A stretch of DNA of 64,000 bases from Betaproteobacteria bacterium (GTDB lineage: Bacteria; Pseudomonadota; Gammaproteobacteria; Burkholderiales; Usitatibacteraceae): the NCBI GenBank assembly GCA_016720925.1, contig JADKJR010000010.1, positions 62,001 to 126,000 of the forward strand, read 5' to 3'. A model generated the notes under the pieces. It did no database searches and had not been told where the DNA came from. It saw only the letters and a program-made list of their open reading frames with translations. A program made the position numbers and the translations under genes. Below are positions 61,505 through 64,000 of the stretch, piece by piece (the stretch's first letter is position 1; each line of letters begins with the position of its first letter).

Positions 61505-61906
61505 ATGTCAGAATCACCAACCAAAATCACAAAATCTGAACGCGCAATCCTTCGGCAGTTTGCCCAAGAATCATGGGAAACAGAGCTTGACGATAGTCTC
61601 GAACAGCTCGTAGAGGAATTTTCGCGCTGGGCCGACAATGGAATGAACGCGTTCGAGCTTTCGGACAAGATTCACAAATTTCATAACGGTGCTTCCCGCG
61701 AACTCTACAGCCGTTACACCGGACTGGATCCCGACACCGTTGTCGCGCGGGCGATTGCGATGGGGATCCTGAAAGACGTAATCCTCGGCAAAACACTGCG
61801 CCCGAAACTCAACGATAAAATTGAACTTTTTCGTTCACTGGAACATGACTGGCTCGCCTGTCGAAACCATACGGCCCGCCGTGCGTTCGGTCACGGGAGC
61901 AATTGA
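61505..61906 (+). CDS. Hypothetical protein (133 aa)
   Basis: 133 aa, soluble, helical. Two blocks stand out: LDDSLEQLVEEFSRWADNGM and ELSDKIHKFHNGASRELYSRY, then AIAMGILKDVILGKTL. I do not recognise the family. Its stop touches the start of the following methyltransferase (no gap), so the two are probably co-translated. Function unknown. Confidence 0.7.
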   Translation: MSESPTKITKSERAILRQFAQESWETELDDSLEQLVEEFSRWADNGMNAFELSDKIHKFHNGASRELYSRYTGLDPDTVVARAIAMGILKDVILGKTLRPKLNDKIELFRSLEHDWLACRNHTARRAFGHGSN

Positions 61907-62572
61907 ATGAATGAAAACCAACACGGCGCCGAAGCTCCCTACGCCCGGTACCTCAGCCGCCTGATCAGGCCATTCCCGAATTTCGATTTCTTCTTCATCA
62001 AACCAGTACGCGAAAAAGCCGTCGAATGGTTGCAACTTAAGCAGGGTGGACGTGTGCTAGACATCGGATGCGGTCCGGGCGGGAGTTTTCCATACCTGGT
62101 ACAGGCCGTCGGTGCATCGGGTGAGGTGGTTGGGGTCGATATCAGTCCCCAGAGCTGCATCAACGCAAGAAAGCGTATCGAAAGAAACGGGTGGCCAAAT
62201 GTCAGCGTGTTTGAAGGCGGCGCGCAAGAGGTTCCTCTGAACGGCACTTTTGATGGCGTACTGATGTTTGCGGCTCCCGATGTGTTCGCGTCAGAAACCG
62301 CGCTGGAAAATATCTTTCTGCACTTGCGTGAAAATGCCCGTGTGGTATTTTTCGGCGCAAAGATGTCGGACGGTCGCCTGGGGCAGCTGCTGAACCCAGT
62401 GCTGCGAAAAGCCGTTGCCAAACTCTCACCCGCGACACCAATCCCGGACGAAGCTCCCTGGAAGCTGGTGGCGAGTCGCGTCAAAAGCCTTCACGTCGAG
62501 GAATATTTCTTCGGCTTGATGTTTCTTGCCTCGGGCTCCGTGGTCGCAAAAAACAGCGTCAAGACAAGATGA
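61907..62572 (+). CDS. Class I SAM-dependent methyltransferase
   Basis: 221 aa. SAM-binding motif I GRVLDIGCGPGGSFPYLVQA, motif II EVVGVDISPQSCINARKRI, and motif-IV-like FDGVLMFAAPDVFA; the C-terminus YFFGLMFLASGSVV is hydrophobic. Related to UbiE/type 11 methyltransferases; the N-terminal FPNFDFFFIKPVREKAV may sit at the membrane. Substrate unknown. Overlaps the MmcQ fragment start (ATGA). Confidence 0.85.
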   Translation: MNENQHGAEAPYARYLSRLIRPFPNFDFFFIKPVREKAVEWLQLKQGGRVLDIGCGPGGSFPYLVQAVGASGEVVGVDISPQSCINARKRIERNGWPNVSVFEGGAQEVPLNGTFDGVLMFAAPDVFASETALENIFLHLRENARVVFFGAKMSDGRLGQLLNPVLRKAVAKLSPATPIPDEAPWKLVASRVKSLHVEEYFFGLMFLASGSVVAKNSVKTR

Positions 62573-62721
62573 AGGTCGCCCAGGTTCGCCGTTTCGCGAT
62601 GTCGTTGCCCGAGGTCACCGAAGCGCCTCACTTCGAGCTTTCCTCGTTCCGTGTTCGCGGCAAAATTTTTGTCACTGTACCTCCCGGCGAAGCGCCTCGC
62701 CGCAACACTACCCGTGCTTGA
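62569..62721 (+). pseudogene. Truncated MmcQ/YjbR-family gene
   Basis: 50 codons from ATG 62569 (overlapping the methyltransferase stop): VRRFAMSLPEVTEAPHFELS, SSFRVRGKIFVTVPPG, the N-terminal third of an MmcQ/YjbR domain, then APRRNTTRA and a stop. The remaining two thirds are not found in any frame of 62722-62860. A different subfamily from the intact copy at 55675. Probably a deletion remnant. Confidence 0.65.
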
Positions 62722-62860
62722 ATCAAAAATATGAGCAACAGACGTGCCGTTCGAGCGTGAGCCGCGCTCGCGTGACGCGTACACTTCAGCCTAATCGCTG
62801 GGTGTTGTCACGGAAACACGCTCATTCAAGATTTGCGCTATCCCTGCCGGAGCACACAAC

Positions 62861-63340
62861 ATGCCATTGCATCACTCTCGCCGATCCCTGCCAACCTTCG
62901 TCGCCCTGCTTCTTCTGACCTTGGTCCCCGCCTGCATGGTCAATCCGCCACTGAATTCTGACGATCCCGCACACACGAAAGCGGCGCTATCGCGTCAGGC
63001 CGACCAGTGGGACAAAGCCATCGTCCGGCAGGACCGGGCGGCGATTGAATCGAACATGGCGGAAGACTTCCGCCAGATTGACGGCGCGGGAAACCTGGAA
63101 GACAAGGCCTCATTTGTAGAGGGGCTCATGTCGCCAAAACTGCGGATTGATCCGTACACCGTCGAAGATTTCGACGTGCGCCTGTATGGTGATGTCGCCC
63201 TTCTGAGTGGCCGCACAAAAATGACCGGCCAATATGACGGCAAGCATTTTCAAAGTCATTACCGCTACATCGATATCTACGTTCGCCGCGACGGACGCTG
63301 GCGAATTGTCAGTGTGCAGATTTCAAAGATTCCGGCCTAG
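62861..63340 (+). CDS. NTF2/SnoaL-like (DUF4440) lipoprotein
   Basis: 159 aa. Lipoprotein signal peptide (FVALLLLTLVPAC, lipobox near residue 25), then an NTF2-like domain: ALSRQADQWDKAIVRQDRAA, DFRQIDGAGNLEDKASFVEG, DVALLSGRTKMTGQYDG, HYRYIDIYVRRDGRWRIV. DUF4440 proteins are small periplasmic or cytosolic binding folds of unclear use. Monocistronic as far as seen. Confidence 0.82.
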   Translation: MPLHHSRRSLPTFVALLLLTLVPACMVNPPLNSDDPAHTKAALSRQADQWDKAIVRQDRAAIESNMAEDFRQIDGAGNLEDKASFVEGLMSPKLRIDPYTVEDFDVRLYGDVALLSGRTKMTGQYDGKHFQSHYRYIDIYVRRDGRWRIVSVQISKIPA

Positions 63341-63396
63341 TTTGATGCTACAGGCTGTATCCTGCCCATTCAACCTTGCAGAAGTGAAATGCCAAG

Positions 63397-63846
63397 ATGG
63401 CGTCATTTGCCAGCCCGCCTTCGGATCCGCTACCCGCCAACGTGCTCGACGCGTTAAAGCAGGGCAATAACATCGAGGCCATCAAGCGCCTGCGCGAAAC
63501 CACCGGGCTCGGATTGAAAGAGGCAAAGGACGTCATAGACCAGCAGGCGCGCGGCCTCGCTGTTGGCATGACGCCCGTCGCACCGGCAAGCACATTGCCC
63601 CCCGCGGTGGCCGCGGCATTGCGCCGGGGAAACAAGATCGACGCCATCAAACTCCTGCGCGAGCACACGGGCCTCGGCCTGAAAGAAGCGAAAGACGCCA
63701 TCGATGCATTTCACCTCGGCGCGCGTACCAGGGATGGCAAGCTTGGGCCTGGCGAAGTTTCGCGATCGACGAGCGCCGTTTGGTGGATGGTTGCTGTCGC
63801 TGTCGCCGGGGTAGCGGCTTATTACTTCCTTCCATTTTCCCGATAG
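63397..63846 (+). CDS. Membrane-anchored protein with two ribosomal L7/L12 C-terminal-like repeats
   Basis: 149 aa. Two copies of the motif (EAIKRLRETTGLGLKEAKDV and DAIKLLREHTGLGLKEAKDA, about residues 26-47 and 80-101), each preceded by a short helix (LDALKQGN, AAALRRGN); they match the conserved helix-turn-helix of L7/L12 CTD (REITGLGLKEAK). A C-terminal membrane helix follows (VWWMVAVAVAGVAAYYFL). Not a ribosomal protein; function unknown. Likely a tail-anchored protein facing the cytoplasm. Confidence 0.8.
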   Translation: MASFASPPSDPLPANVLDALKQGNNIEAIKRLRETTGLGLKEAKDVIDQQARGLAVGMTPVAPASTLPPAVAAALRRGNKIDAIKLLREHTGLGLKEAKDAIDAFHLGARTRDGKLGPGEVSRSTSAVWWMVAVAVAGVAAYYFLPFSR

Positions 63847-63936
63847 GAAAGCGACATACCTTTCATCCCGCCGGTAGCGTGACAATAATTCCACAGATCG
63901 ACAGGATTTCCACCATTACCATGACCCCCCGTCATA

Positions 63937-64000
63937 ATGTCCAATCAACTTGCATTCCCGCTTGAGGGCGGCTGCACATGCCGCCATCTCCGTTATCGCA
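63937..64000 (+). CDS. GFA-domain protein, 5' end only
   Basis: The frame from ATG 63937 reads SNQLAFPLEGGCTCRHLRYR to the window edge. GGC-x-C...RY is the first zinc-binding Cys motif of the GFA (glutathione-dependent formaldehyde-activating) family. Too short for certainty; no Shine-Dalgarno. Confidence 0.5.
   Translation, partial: MSNQLAFPLEGGCTCRHLRYR

Noticed and set aside
1..64000. tRNA, rRNA, CRISPR array, complete IS element or prophage
   Set aside because: Spacers were read on both strands and none shows cloverleaf, regular repeat-spacer units, transposase or phage genes.

Overview
The window is a GC-rich chromosome segment with the gene content and gene order of a betaproteobacterium (Burkholderiales/Nitrosomonadales type). 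The strongest indication is the long leftward block leuC-(entericidin)-leuD-leuB-asd-fimV-truA-trpF-trpB-trpA-accD-folC-SPOR-cvpA-purF-metZ, an order typical of that class. Most products match betaproteobacterial or E. coli families well. I cannot name a genus. I see no rRNA, tRNA, CRISPR array, prophage or complete insertion sequence.

Layout. 1-4584 (leftward): 5' part of a DAHP synthase gene with an aromatic-amino-acid attenuator, then msrB, tldD and cysS. 4911-11240 (rightward): a TPR/NTF2-like protein, a Csd6-like YkuD enzyme, a periplasmic cyclophilin, lpxH, and a flavin oxidoreductase fused to SelD. 11287-29332 (leftward): the biosynthetic block for leucine, tryptophan, purine, folate, fatty acid and methionine, ending with leuC and aroC. 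29622-37080 (leftward): a short PhnA-like protein, a giant DUF2339 membrane protein, and an ArsR-type regulator followed by an amidohydrolase and an LplT-PlsC fusion. 37333-40960 (rightward): maeB, a VOC protein and an S66 LD-carboxypeptidase. 40957-41705 (leftward): a TMEM165/GDT1-type membrane protein behind a yybP-ykoY (Mn2+) riboswitch.

From 41810 on the region becomes more accessory. It holds a molybdopterin oxidoreductase, a subtilisin-like protease followed by a decayed copy of the oxidoreductase 3' end, a frameshifted crystallin/glycine-zipper gene, a small stress-type membrane protein and a Crp/Fnr regulator. The LexA-box-controlled imuA-imuB-dnaE2 mutasome cassette comes next, with a DUF559 gene and its palindromic flanks inserted between imuB and dnaE2. 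It is followed by an MmcQ/YjbR protein, a two-gene N-acetylglucosamine-type PTS (IIA-HPr-EI fusion plus IICB with a second, Cys-less IIB domain), and small genes up to a partial GFA gene at the right edge.

Most worth checking: (1) the aroG leader peptide with eight consecutive aromatic codons (F, Y and W) and a two-state terminator/antiterminator; (2) asd, which is in frame but lacks about 80 residues including substrate-binding positions; (3) the DUF559 cassette that splits the SOS mutasome operon; (4) the duplicated oxidoreductase tail flanking the S8 protease; (5) a family of six dispersed intergenic palindromes.
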